Part shown: positions 33,643 to 43,700 of the stretch, piece after piece
Position numbering within the stretch: the stretch's first letter is position 1
Layout: each line of letters starts with the position of its first letter
Source: Cristatella mucedo
Taxonomy: Eukaryota > Bryozoa > Phylactolaemata > Cristatellidae
Assembly: GCA_009760855.2 (NCBI GenBank)
Contig: WPIO01000036.1
Coordinates: forward strand, 1,108,001-1,172,000
Length of the DNA stretch: 64,000 nucleotides
Reading direction: 5' to 3'
Program-made: the position numbers and the translations under genes
Notes under the pieces: model-generated
Database searches by the model: none
What the model saw: the letters and a program-made list of their open reading frames with translations, nothing else
Told to the model about the DNA's origin: nothing

Positions 33643-34715
33643 GCTGAGAAAAGTGATTCAGGCCCATGAAGTAGGTTATCACTTTTGTGCTGACAGTACA
33701 CAGCTGCATTTGTTATTTAAACCGTCGGACTCTGCTGAAGCGACTGATAAACTGAATGCCTGCCTTGTCGACATTCGATGCTGGATGTCCGCAAATTACC
33801 TAAAACTAAAAGGCGATACAACGGAACTGCTGCTCATAGGACACTATTTGCTGGACTAGAAGGCTTTGCTCTTGCAATAGGTGATGCTGTTGTGCGACCA
33901 TCACCAAGTGCTCAGAATTTAGGTGTCTTCGACAACCGCCTAAATTTTAAAAGCTTAGTCCTGAAGACTTCTTCTACAGCTAGCCATCACGTACAATTCC
34001 TATCGAAGACTAGGAGTTGTCTTCCACGGTGGCTTTCAAAATATTTAATATCTCCTTAGTTCTGTTTCGGCTAGATTACTTTAATTCTCTTTTAGTTGGG
34101 CTACCAGAAAAGCCACTATGCCACTGAAGCTGGCGATGAATGTTCCTGCTAGGCTTGTTTAAAAATCTCAGAGGTTTGACTACGTTTCTCCATTGCTGAA
34201 TGAGCTTGGATGGTTACCGGTTGATCAACAAATGCAGGGCAAAGTTCTAACGTTGACCCGCATGGCCTGCTACGACTTGGCTCCTTCATACCTAGCTGAA
34301 CTGTTGCACCAGTTTTAGCCTCTTCGCGCCCTCAGGTCCTATATGGACAATATATTAGCTGTTCCATTTCTCTGCTTAAAGATCGTTGGCGACGACAGAA
34401 GCTTTAGCTCTGCAGGTCCTAGACTGTGGAGCTCGCTTCCACAATTCTTACGCAGCGACAACTACTCTCCTGCTGCCGACTACGGCTCATCTTTTTCAGC
34501 GGTCCTGAACTGCTACTTCCATGCTGCTCACTACCTCAACTGCTCTCCTGACTCTGCTATGCTTCCCAATTTCTCTTTGTTGCGTGAGACGAAGTCTGTT
34601 GGCTACCGAACGCGTACCGAAAGCCGCTTAGGCTGTGAGTGCGCTATACAAAGTTCACCCGCGTAACTAACACATAGTCTTTGAGGAGTTACAGACGGAG
34701 ATGCAATACGAAATG
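33643..34715 (+). mobile_element. LINE-B, RT end and 3' UTR
   Basis: Resumes at VIQAHEVGYHFCADSTQLHL (the YADD motif has decayed to CADS) and continues through WMSANYLKLKGDTTELLLIG. After several frame breaks come YLAELLHQF and GPRLWSSLPQFLRS equivalents, then a tail with aaagccgcttaggctgtgag and gagttacagacggagatgca. Confidence 0.8.
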
Positions 34716-35515
34716 CAATAGCCATAACGACCGATCCCTATGTAAGATTAGTAACTGTCTTCCACGGTGGCTTGCAAATAATTTAACTAGCTCCTTAGTT
34801 TTGTCTGGGCTTGATTATTGTAATTGCCTTTAGGCTGAGCTACCAAAAAATGTCAGTAGGCCATTGTAGCTAGCTATGAATATGGCTGTAAGCTTAGTTG
34901 GCAAATGCCAGAGGTTTGACCATGTGTGTCCTTTGCTAAAAGAGCCAGGATGGCTGTCGGTTGATGAACAGATACAGAGCAAAGTTCTTAGGCTGACCCA
35001 CAAGGCTCGCTACGGCTTGGCTCCTCCATATCTAGCTGAACTGCTGCACAAGTTTCAGCCTCCTCGTACCCCCAGGTCCTGTATGGACAGAAAATTAGCT
35101 GCTGTTCCGTTCCTACGCTTAAAGACCATAGGCGACAGAAGCTGTAGCTCTGCAGGTCCTAGACTGTGGAACTCGCTTCCACAATTCTTACGAAACGACA
35201 AATTCTCTCCTGCTGCCTACTGTAGCATATCCTTTCCAGTCGTCCTGAGCTGCTGCTTCCATGCTACTCACTACCTCAACTGTTCTCCTCACTCAGCTGT
35301 GCTTCTCATTTTTCTATGCCGCGTGAGACGAAGTCCCTCGGTCATGGAATCTCATCAGTGTAGGGTCTAACCCAGCGTAGTTTCCTGTTATGAATACGGC
35401 GCTGACTCTTTATACAAGCGGTGATTTTATAACTCTTTAATGACTCTTTTAATATAATCGTGCTTCCTGTACAGCAACTGTAAAGTGCCTAGAAAGATAT
35501 TGAGCTCTCTGAGGG
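34716..35515 (+). mobile_element. LINE-B 3' fragment with LINE-A-type tail; left arm of an inverted pair
   Basis: Open frame 34876-35370 encodes LTHKARYGLAPPYLAELLHK, FQPPRTPRSCMD, RLKTIGDRSCSSAGPRLWN and SLPQFLRNDKFSPAAY. Unlike other LINE-B copies its 3' UTR ends in a LINE-A-type hairpin (gtaaagtgcctagaaagata, ttgagctctctgagggc). 35094-35515 is nearly identical to the reverse complement of 36546-36970. Confidence 0.85.
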
Positions 35516-35516
35516 C

Positions 35517-35561
<45 letters not shown>

Positions 35562-35586
35562 GTCTCTCTCTCTGTCTCTCTCTCTG

Positions 35587-35677
<91 letters not shown>

Positions 35678-35708
35678 GTCTTTGTCTATGTCTCTCTCTC
35701 TATGTCTC

Positions 35709-35765
<57 letters not shown>

Positions 35766-35808
35766 ATGTCTCTCTCTGTCTCTCTCTCTCTGTCTCTCTC
35801 TGTCTCTT
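35514..35808. repeat. Long (TC)n/(TG,TA) microsatellite
   Basis: About 295 bases of TC with regular tgtctctctc and tatgtc interruptions. It starts exactly where the LINE-B tail hairpin should continue as gggcg. Confidence 0.97.
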
Positions 35809-35832
35809 TCTAATAAAAAATCACTCAACAGT

Positions 35833-36400
35833 TGACCAGTGCCTGGTAAAGAATGGAGCCTAGTCGTGATTGATATGATCGGTTCACTTCAGGAATCAAC
35901 AAACGGCAACAAATATATAGTTGCAGCCGCTGATCGATTTTTCAAGTGGACTGAAGCAACCGCTGCTCCAGACGAAAGTCAGTTAGTTGCAACTTTGTGT
36001 ACTCAGGTAGTTGCGACCTCGGCTGTACGGACACACTAATTAGCGACCAAGGACGAGACTTAGTCAACTTGATAATTGACAATATGATGGAGCATTTTAA
36101 AACAGATCAATGCATTTCATCTGCTTACCACCCAAAAAAAGAAACGTGACAATTGAACACTCAAAATATCCCTTAGAACGCTTTCCAACGTTCAAGGGAA
36201 TAAGTAGGACCAGTTTATTTTCCAGTGTTCTGTTTTCTTATCACACATCTCTGCATGCCTCAACGCAGTACAGTACATTTGAGGTCGTACATCGACGGAA
36301 GGCCAAGCTTCCCATAGACCTCAAATCCTCAGGAGATGATACTGTGCCCCCCACGCGCCTTTCAGATGATGCTAACCATGATTTTCTGGTTACATAGACA
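35833..36400 (+). pseudogene. Retroelement-type integrase core fragment (Ty3/gypsy or Ginger-like)
   Basis: First frame: WSLVVIDMIGSLQESTNGNK then YIVAAADRFFKWTEA, matching the start of an integrase catalytic core. A stop and frame changes follow, then SAYHPK and the equivalent of FAYRTSxHASTxYSTFEVVH, then RRKAKLPIDL. These are standard integrase-core landmarks of Ty3/gypsy pol and of Ginger DNA transposons. No RT, RNase H, LTR or PBS is seen nearby, and the frame is broken, so it is dead. I cannot decide between the two families. Confidence 0.75.
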
Positions 36401-36545
36401 ACCATACATGAAAAGCTCCGTTTAACCATCAGTACCGAGATCCACTCCGTCAAGGAACACCAGAAAAGTGCCTTTGATCGCCTAGGCAACAGCAACAAAG
36501 ACATCACTTCTGGTTCCACCGTAAATAATCTCAATAACAATTATA

Positions 36546-36970
36546 CATTTACATAACGCCCTCAGAGAGCCCAATCTCTTTCTAGGCACTTTACAGTTGC
36601 TGTACTGGAAGCACGATTATATTAAAAGAGTTATAAAATCACCGCTTGTATAAAGAGTCAGCGCCGTATTCATAACAGGAAACTACGCTGGGTTAGACCC
36701 TACACTGATGAGATTCCATGACCGAGGGACTTCGTCTCACGCGGCATAGAAAAATGAGAAGCACAGCTGAGTGAGGAGAACAGTTGAGGTAGTGAGTAGC
36801 ATGGAAGCAGCAGCTCAGGACGACTGGAAAGGATATGCTACAGTAGGCAGCAGGAGAGAATTTGTCGTTTCGTAAGAATTGTGGAAGCGAGTTCCACAGT
36901 CTAGGACCTGCAGAGCTACAGCTTCTGTCGCCCATGATCTTTAAGCGTAGGAACGGAACAGCAGCTAATC
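36546..36970 (-). mobile_element. LINE-B 3' fragment; right arm of the inverted pair
   Basis: Minus-strand frame 36693-36935 is identical at the protein level to the last 80 residues of 34876-35370. It includes the complete hairpin tail (gcctagaaagagattgggct, ctctgagggcgttatg) and an ATT-like end, so this arm preserves the original 3' terminus. Confidence 0.88.
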
Positions 36971-37956
36971 AGCTCTTCGCTGATTTTTGTATCTATGACA
37001 ATTTTGTTTCACTGTTTTCGTTATTTTCTCTGACATTTTGGTGAACGTCATTCTTCATTCCTCTCCAGTAATAACGGGCTGAGATTTTGGCCAAAGTCGT
37101 ATCTCGGCCAAAGTGACTACCAAAACTAAGTTGTCATAAGAGGCTTGCAAGTTACAAGTCGGCTTTTTGTGAGAACTTCTTTATCCGTTAAGGACTCATC
37201 ATTCAGCTCGATATGGCTTGGCGATTTGTAAATGTGCAGGTTCTTTTGCTGTGTTACAGTGTAGAATCTCTTCTCACAAGCTATTCATGCAGTTAGTCTT
37301 CCAAGGTTGAGAAGTAAATTTGAAGTAACTTGAAAATAATCAATTTAATGTACAAGTGGATTTAATGAGACGACATCGTACGATCTTCTCTTATTTAATG
37401 CAGACACTTAAACTGCATACATTTGGTGATCACGGACGCGTGGTTAAGTTAACCTCCATTAAAAGAGAGATGTAGCTTCTTTAAACTGTTAACTTATCCT
37501 TTTATAAAACTGCGATCTCACGATTCCTTAACTCACCAAAGCAATTCAGTGAAATTGCTGGCGTATTTGACTCCACTGAAACTTCACTCGCTTCACTTAC
37601 TTCGATGCTTCTAAAAACTGCTTCAATTGATCAAATTGAAACTTCTACTTCCATATATACGCATTTTAGATATAGGAGAAAGTTCACTGTTGACTTTCCT
37701 CTGTATGGATAATTTCCATCGAAAAAAACATTATTATAATTAAAAGGTTTAATTAAAATTAAAAGGTTTGACCTTTAAGTTGGGGTATATTCCTGTCTGA
37801 AGGGGCATAGTTTGGCTTAGTTTATTTTACATCCCCGGGTATTGTTTTGCTTAGGAACCTTATACCCCGGGTATTCTCTGGGCCGTGTCAAACCATACCA
37901 GGGTTTAATCTAGATAGGGGTCATTTTCACCTGCTACTCAGATGGACTGCCTAAAT
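36971..37956. other. AT-rich DNA, no gene
   Basis: No open frame of note. A short tandem duplication (ttaattaaaattaaaaggtt) lies at about 37738-37770. Confidence 0.4.
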
Positions 37957-38144
37957 CAGTGGTTCTCAACCTGTGGGTCTCGACCCCTTTGGGGGTCGAA
38001 CGACCCTTTCATAAGGGTCGCCTGAGACCATCGGAAAGCAAGAACTTCCACATTTTTTGCACACAATAAACTTATGGTTGGGGGTCGCCACAGCATGAGA
38101 ACTTGTATTAAAGGCCGCGACATTAGGAAGGTTGAGAACCAGTG
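37957..38144. mobile_element. SPIN-like hAT MITE, 188 bp
   Basis: Terminal inverted repeats cagtggttctcaacc (left) and ggttgagaaccagtg (right, one mismatch). Inside the left end is the palindromic gacccctttgggggtcgaac motif followed by gacccttt and aagggtcgcc. The right half carries ggttgggggtcgccacagca, agaacttgtattaaa and attaggaaggttgagaacc. From knowledge of the family, both halves match the non-autonomous SPIN (Space Invaders) hAT elements and the related rodent URR1 repeats. No clear 8-bp target duplication is visible (gcctaaat left, atgcatgt right). Confidence 0.85.
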
Positions 38145-38283
38145 ATGCATGTGTATATTTTTATTTCAAATCGAGTGCCGAGCTGCTACGGTAACGTCAC
38201 CTGTGGTATAGGACTAGAAAGCATTACTTCAAATCCTGCACAATGATCGACAATGATGACCAGTTGTGGAGGCAGTCTTTTGA

Positions 38284-38388
38284 ATAAAACTTTTTAGTGT
38301 CAAGGTCTCGTTGACGAAGCCTCTAAAATCATTAGGAACACTAGACACATTTACTTATAATTCACATCACGCTGACAATTGACCGATT
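38284..38388. repeat. Repeat X, copy 2
   Basis: Second copy of the sequence at 6326-6427 (ctttttagtg, ctcgttgacgaagcc, cacatttacttataattcac), again abutting the AAT end of a minus LINE-A. Confidence 0.6.
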
Positions 38389-38389
38389 T

Positions 38390-39065
38390 AATAACAACAA
38401 TAATAATAACGAGTTTGTTATAGAGCCCTCAGAGAACTCAATCTTTTTCTAGGCACTTTACATTTGCTGCAAAGGGAAGCACGATTGAATGGTTGCAGTG
38501 GTAGCATGCTCGATATCGAGCATGCTGTTCGATATCGAACATGCTCGATAAAAACAAAGCAAGCATAGCATGGTTAGAGGTGACATAAACAAGGTCAACG
38601 TGCAAATATTATAAGTGTGCAGCATGCACAATCTGAGCAGGCATAAGCACTCAAAGGACGAATCGCAAGGACCCACTTAATGCTGTGATAACTAGATGCG
38701 TCTTTGGTTTCTTTTTAAATATAGCCAAGTCAGGGGACGTCGTGACTCAAGTTGGAAGTGAGTTCCAGGTTTTGGGAGCAAACGAACTAAATTCATGGTC
38801 TCCAAAGGATTTGAGGTTTGTGCGAGGTATAAGTAAACGATTAGATTCCAAAAAGCGGTTGGTACGATGCTTTGCCTGGTGAAGGAGTAGATGATCTGAT
38901 AGGTAAGCTGGAGCAAAAGAATTAAGTGACCAAAAAGTAAGTGACAGAACCTTGAAGTCGATACGCTGCTCGATTCGAAGCCAGTGTAGGTCGGCGAGAA
39001 GTGATATGACGTGGCAACTGCGCCGCTCACGATAGACAAGCCTAGTTGCAGAGTTTTGCACCCTT
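38390..39065 (-). mobile_element. LINE-A 3' end
   Basis: AAT run, hairpin, 3' UTR, then coding antisense with [23 protein letters not shown] and LADLHWLRIEQRIDFK on the minus strand. It ends at the ARLVYRERRSC equivalent and VQN. A gatatcgagcatgctgttcg duplication occurs in the 3' UTR at 38510-38550. Confidence 0.85.
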
Positions 39066-39224
39066 CTATCCATTAATTTTAAATTAAAGCTTAATGACCC
39101 TCGGCTCCTCAAAGCTTCTTTCAATTCTCGGCAAACGAGGTATCTGTTCCCGAAAAAATTTCCTTCACCCTAGCAAAGATTTCTCGGTTTCCGGTGAGCT
39201 TTGTGAATCATTCTGCGAATGATT

Positions 39225-39470
39225 CCGCGCATGTTGCTAGCCAAAGGTCTGACCGTGTGTGTCGTCATGTTTGCTTCAGCGTGCTGGTCTAACCGTGATA
39301 CTTGTTTGCTTTTGAATGCTCGATACCGTGCATGTCATTATCCCCACAGGTATTGATTTTCTGGCAGCGATTTGTAACGAGCCCTTAATAGACATTAAGT
39401 GCTCTAACGGTGCTATACAAACGATGCACGATTATTATCGTCACGAAAGCATCTACTCAATTTTTGTGCA
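39225..39470 (+). repeat. Interspersed repeat Y, copy 2, with hairpin-type tail
   Basis: Shares its first 120 bases with 1030-1170 (see there). It continues to gagcccttaatagacattaa, gtgctctaacggtgc and tatacaaac, resembling a LINE tail with a different inner stem, followed by an ATT-like end. Probably the 3' end of another LINE family. Confidence 0.5.
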
Positions 39471-39547
39471 TGCTGTTCCACTGTGTTTCCATTCGTGCTG
39501 GAACTGTGCATGTAATCACTCGCCAATTGACAGAACTTCTTTTTCTA

Positions 39548-39690
39548 TAATATATATAATACATTTATATAGCGCCCCAAGAGAACCTAATATCTATTCA
39601 GGCGCTTCACATATGCCTCGGGGCTCGAGCCCACGACCTCAGTCAGACCTTGGTCAGAGCCAGCACCTTATCCGCTAGACCAAACCAGCT
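39548..39690 (-). mobile_element. SINE-1
   Basis: Complete tail-to-head order on the plus strand: atttatatagcgccccaaga, gaacctaatatctattcagg, cgcttcacatatgcctcggg, gctcgagcccacgacctc, then agcaccttatccgctagacc and aaaccagctc. A fragment of LINE-A 3' UTR (39490-39545) precedes it. Confidence 0.88.
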
Positions 39691-40015
39691 CGGCTGCGTG
39701 TGTAATGTACACAGAAACAGTTTTATTTCTCCTAGGGCACAAACAATTTCATACAATAACAGTTACTATTTTTATTATAATTAGTGTCTTATTATTGGTA
39801 GCTTTTACATTATTAGTATTTATTAATGACGCAGCCAGTGCCACCAGTATGACCAGTTCGAACCTAGTCTGTACTCGTGTCCTTCATCTGATTGAGGAAA
39901 GGCTCAGTAAGTTTCGTTATGCGAGGGAGTAAAAAGAATACGAATCTTACAAGGTCTTAGCAAGTGAAGTGGTATGCGGTTGCCTGCTCGAATCACTTCC
40001 CAGGTCAGGGCATTG
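39691..40015. other. No gene assigned
   Basis: A 76-codon frame (39705-39932) contains a hydrophobic stretch (TIFIIISVLLLVAFTLLVF). It comes from AT-rich DNA and has no supporting context. Confidence 0.35.
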
Positions 40016-40138
40016 TCAGAACTGGTTTGGCCCTGCGGTAAAGTGCTCACCATCAACGATCGAGATCGCGGGCTCGACCCTGTGGCATTTGTGTAGGGCC
40101 TGGATAGAGATTATGTTATCTAAGGGAGTAATACAAGT

Positions 40139-40203
<65 letters not shown>
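40016..40203 (+). mobile_element. SINE-1 with (CA)n(TA)n end
   Basis: Head cagaactggtttggccctgc, ggtaaagtgctcacc and B-box-like gcgggctcgaccc. Then a degenerate hairpin (gcctggatagagattatgtt, atctaaggga) and a 60-base CA/TA microsatellite (40142-40203) in place of the usual AT end. Confidence 0.8.
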
Positions 40204-40204
<1 letters not shown>

Positions 40205-40494
40205 GCGCCAAATCAGACAGATTGAAAGCTCATGATGCCCTGGGTGCATGTTCTGATCAGCGTGTTGAACTGTAAGGTTGACGGCATGAAATCCGGGTGA
40301 GGAGGATGGCAGAGGCGTGGCGCCACAGTGTTGACGAATACAGGTGGGGGGGGTAAGGATTAGCAGGGTAGTCTACCGACGGCATCAGGCCTATGATTGG
40401 TGCTTGGACACCGAACCTCCCAGTCGACGTACGCTTAGTAGTCGTAACGCAGCAGTGACCTATTAAATGGTGGCCTGGTCTTCACCCAGAGTCT

Positions 40495-40504
40495 AATTGG
40501 CCAA
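40495..40504. promoter_or_regulatory. Inverted CCAAT-box-like site upstream of METTL27-like exon 1
   Basis: attggccaac lies about 105 bases before the start codon and reads as ATTGG on the plus strand. Suggestive only. Confidence 0.25.
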
Positions 40505-40607
40505 CCGAGGAGCCCCCCTCAGCTGCCCGCCGTTCACCAGCACTATCTCGATCCCGCCTCTCATCAGTGAGAGTAGGCTCCCCCCCCATCGCTCAGCGGA
40601 CCTGGCC

Positions 40608-40718
40608 ATGACTGACGAAACCCCAGCTTACGAAGCCAACTACGGCGCTCACAGACCTGGCATTACTTCAGCAGAAGTCGTCGACTATTACAACAAGTGG
40701 GCGAGCGAATATGAAAAG
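40608..40718 (+). CDS. METTL27: METTL27-like exon 1
   Basis: 37 codons from ATG (context ggccATGa) to the GAAAAG|GTAAAT donor, phase 0. Translation begins [18 protein letters not shown]. An upstream in-frame ATG at 40497 is less likely because the added residues are Ser/Pro-rich and unconserved. Confidence 0.9.
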
Positions 40719-43700
40719 GTAAATGGCTGCCCCTGCTGCACTTCGCCCTGGCTAAGTAATAGGCTGGCCGCCGAGCGAGCTCGACACTTCCGGGTCGATG
40801 ATGCCGTCTCGATGGCTCGGGCCGAGCGAGCTTGCGCGTCCCAGCGATCGATTAATCCACTAATCCAGCGTGGCCGCAGCTGCATCGAGCAGTGAAGCAA
40901 CTGCGTCGGGCAGTGCCCATCGAGCGACGGCTACGGCGTGGGCGAGCAATGAGGTCGAGCCGACTTTGATAGCTTCACTATGGCGGCGACAGACGATGAG
41001 CCCCGCCCTGCTCGCTCTGCCGCTCGTTCGGCTCGAAGTAGAGGATGTCTATCTATGAGAGGAGTGCCTATGCTTGCGTCCAATATATGAGTATCTATGG
41101 AGTGTCTACATTCACGTCCAATTGCGCAGCACTCGTCTCCGCGACCCGGATCCCGTCCGGAGCAATCCGAACTCCAGCTGGCTGCTTAACCCCTGGCTCG
41201 AAGTCACCCGGAGCGGCATGACCGGCGAGGCGATCGATCAGATTGCATTCGTTAGCAGAAGGCGCACGAGCTCATCAGAAAGTCTATAGCCGCGGCAGTC
41301 CTCATTAGAAGCTACGATTTCAACGCCGAACAATCGCACAGGGGATGGGCGGAGAAGCCGCTTCCAAAGCGGCGTCTCCGCCCATCTGCCGTCAAACGGC
41401 GCTTTGGAGCAGGGGGAGGGGGCGGTGGCTCTCAATTAGTGGGTCGCTATACACGCGAGCATCTTAGGTGCGATTCTACCTATCGCTACCTAGGTTCTCG
41501 AGTTCATTGGGGTTCGCTAGATTGAGTTACAGTGCGGCAATAGGGAGTTTACCCGAACTTTATTCGCCAGCGAACTCACGATGTCGCCACGCGCCAAGTC
41601 CAGTCTTATTATTGCGTGCTCCTCGAAAGCTCTCACGAAGGCAAACACGGGGGCCTGTTCATCTATACGGCGCACTCTTACGAGGGGCAAGGGAGCAATA
41701 CCCATCCCATTGGAAAGGCTGACGCTCGAAATTGGCTCTGCCAGCATGTCTCCTCTTGAATCAGTTCGAAATCTAGGTGTCATGTTCCAAAGCGACCTCT
41801 CGTTAGACGACCGCATTAGCTCCACAGTCAAATCTGCCTATTTTTAGCTTCATAACATTCCTAAAATTTGGGCTTGTTTAGATAAAGATACCACATCTAA
41901 GTTGGTCCATGCATTCGTGACATCCCATCTCGACTTCTGCAACTCACTGCTCGCTGGCCTACCAGATGGCACACCAGCTGAACTCGTATATCGAAACCTC
42001 ACACCTTGCTAGTAAGTTCCAGTCTGGCTTTAGAGCTAATCACTCCACAGAGTCAGCATTGCTTCGTGTATACAACGACCTACTTAAGAATGCAGACATG
42101 GGTAGAGTGTCTCTTCTTGTTTTGCTCGATCTTTCGGCAGCTTTTGATACCATCGATCACAAAGTACTTCTAGAGCGCCTCTCATCTCGCCTGGGCATCA
42201 CTGGCACTGCTCTGCAGTGGTTCAGGTCCTATCTCAGTGGGAGACTCCAGAGTGTTGACGTGAATGGACAAAGATCATCTGAAGTACCTCTAAAATATGG
42301 AGTACCTCAGGGCTCTGTGCTAGGTCCGGTCCTTTTCACCGTTTATACTCTCCCTCTCGCTGATGTGATTACCAAGCACAATCTAGGCTTTCACTTCTAT
42401 GCGGATGACACTCAGTTGTACCTTTGCTTTGATCCCTCCCAGCCTTCGAGCACCTCAAATTCTCTCTCAACTCACTTGCTGCATGCATTGATGACATCCG
42501 ATCATGGATGGCAGCAAATTTTCTAAAACTAAACGATGATAAAACTAACTTACTAGGTATGGGCAAACCTAGTGTAATTTAGAAATTGGAAAGGCTGACT
42601 TTCAAAATTGGCTCTGCCAGCATATCTCCAGTTGCATCAGCTCGAAATCTAGGTGTCATATTCCAAAGCGACCTCTCGTTAGACGACCACATCAGCTCCA
42701 CAGTCAAATCTGCCTATTTTCAGCTTCATAACATTGCTAAAATTCGGGCTTGTTTAGATAAAGATACCACGTCCAAGTTGGTCCATGCATTCGTGACATC
42801 CCGTCTCGACTTCTGCAACTCACTGCTTACTGGCCTACCAGCATGTGCGATCAGGCGATTGCAGCTGGTGCAAAACTCTGCAGCTAGGCTTGTCTGTCGT
42901 GAGCGTCGCAGTTGCCACATTACTCCACTTCTTGCCGACCTGCACTGGTTACCAGTCAAGCAACGGATTGACTTCAAGGTTTTGTCGCTCACTTTTAGGT
43001 CTCTTCATTCTATGGCTCCAGCCTATCTTTCAGATATACTACCCCATCAGGCAAAGCATCGTACCACTCGCTTTTCGGAATCCAACAGTCTAGAAATACC
43101 TCGTAATAATAATATTGCACTTGCACTTGATAAAGCGCCCTCAGAGAACTTAATCTCTTTCTAGGCGCTTTGCATTTGCTGCAAAGTTATACGCAATAGA
43201 GTAGTAAGTAAAATCATGCTTGAAAAACAAACAAAATGAATAACATGGTTAGGGGTTACATGCACTGGGTCAGCATGCAAATGTGGTTAGTGGCAGCATG
43301 AACAGTGTCAGCACGCATAAGCACATCGAGGACGAATCACAAGGACCCACTAAATGCTGTCCTAAATAGGTATGTTTTTAAGTTTCTTTTAAATGTGGTC
43401 AGGTCAGGGGATGTTCTGATGCAGGTCGGGAGGGAGTTCCAGGCTGTGGGAGCATACGAGCTAAATGCACGGTCTCCAAAGGATTTAAGGTTTGTACGAG
43501 GTATTTCTAGACTGTTGGATTCCGAAAAGCGAGTGGTACGATGCTTTGCCTGATGGGGTAGTGTATCTGAAAGATAGGCTGGAGCCATAGAATGAAGAGA
43601 CCTAAAAGTGAGCGACAAAACCTTGAAGTCAATCCGTTGCTTGACTGGTAACCAGTGCAGGTCGGCGAGAAGTGGAGTAATGTGGCAACTGCGACGCTCA

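Noticed and set aside
39705-39932. Small membrane protein with one hydrophobic helix
   Set aside because: The hydrophobic stretch is translated from an AT-rich tract between SINE copies. No promoter, splice or homology support.
42726-42992. Minus open frames such as [14 protein letters not shown] (also at 43608, 45980, 53081)
   Set aside because: Repeated antisense shadows of the conserved [16 protein letters not shown] region.
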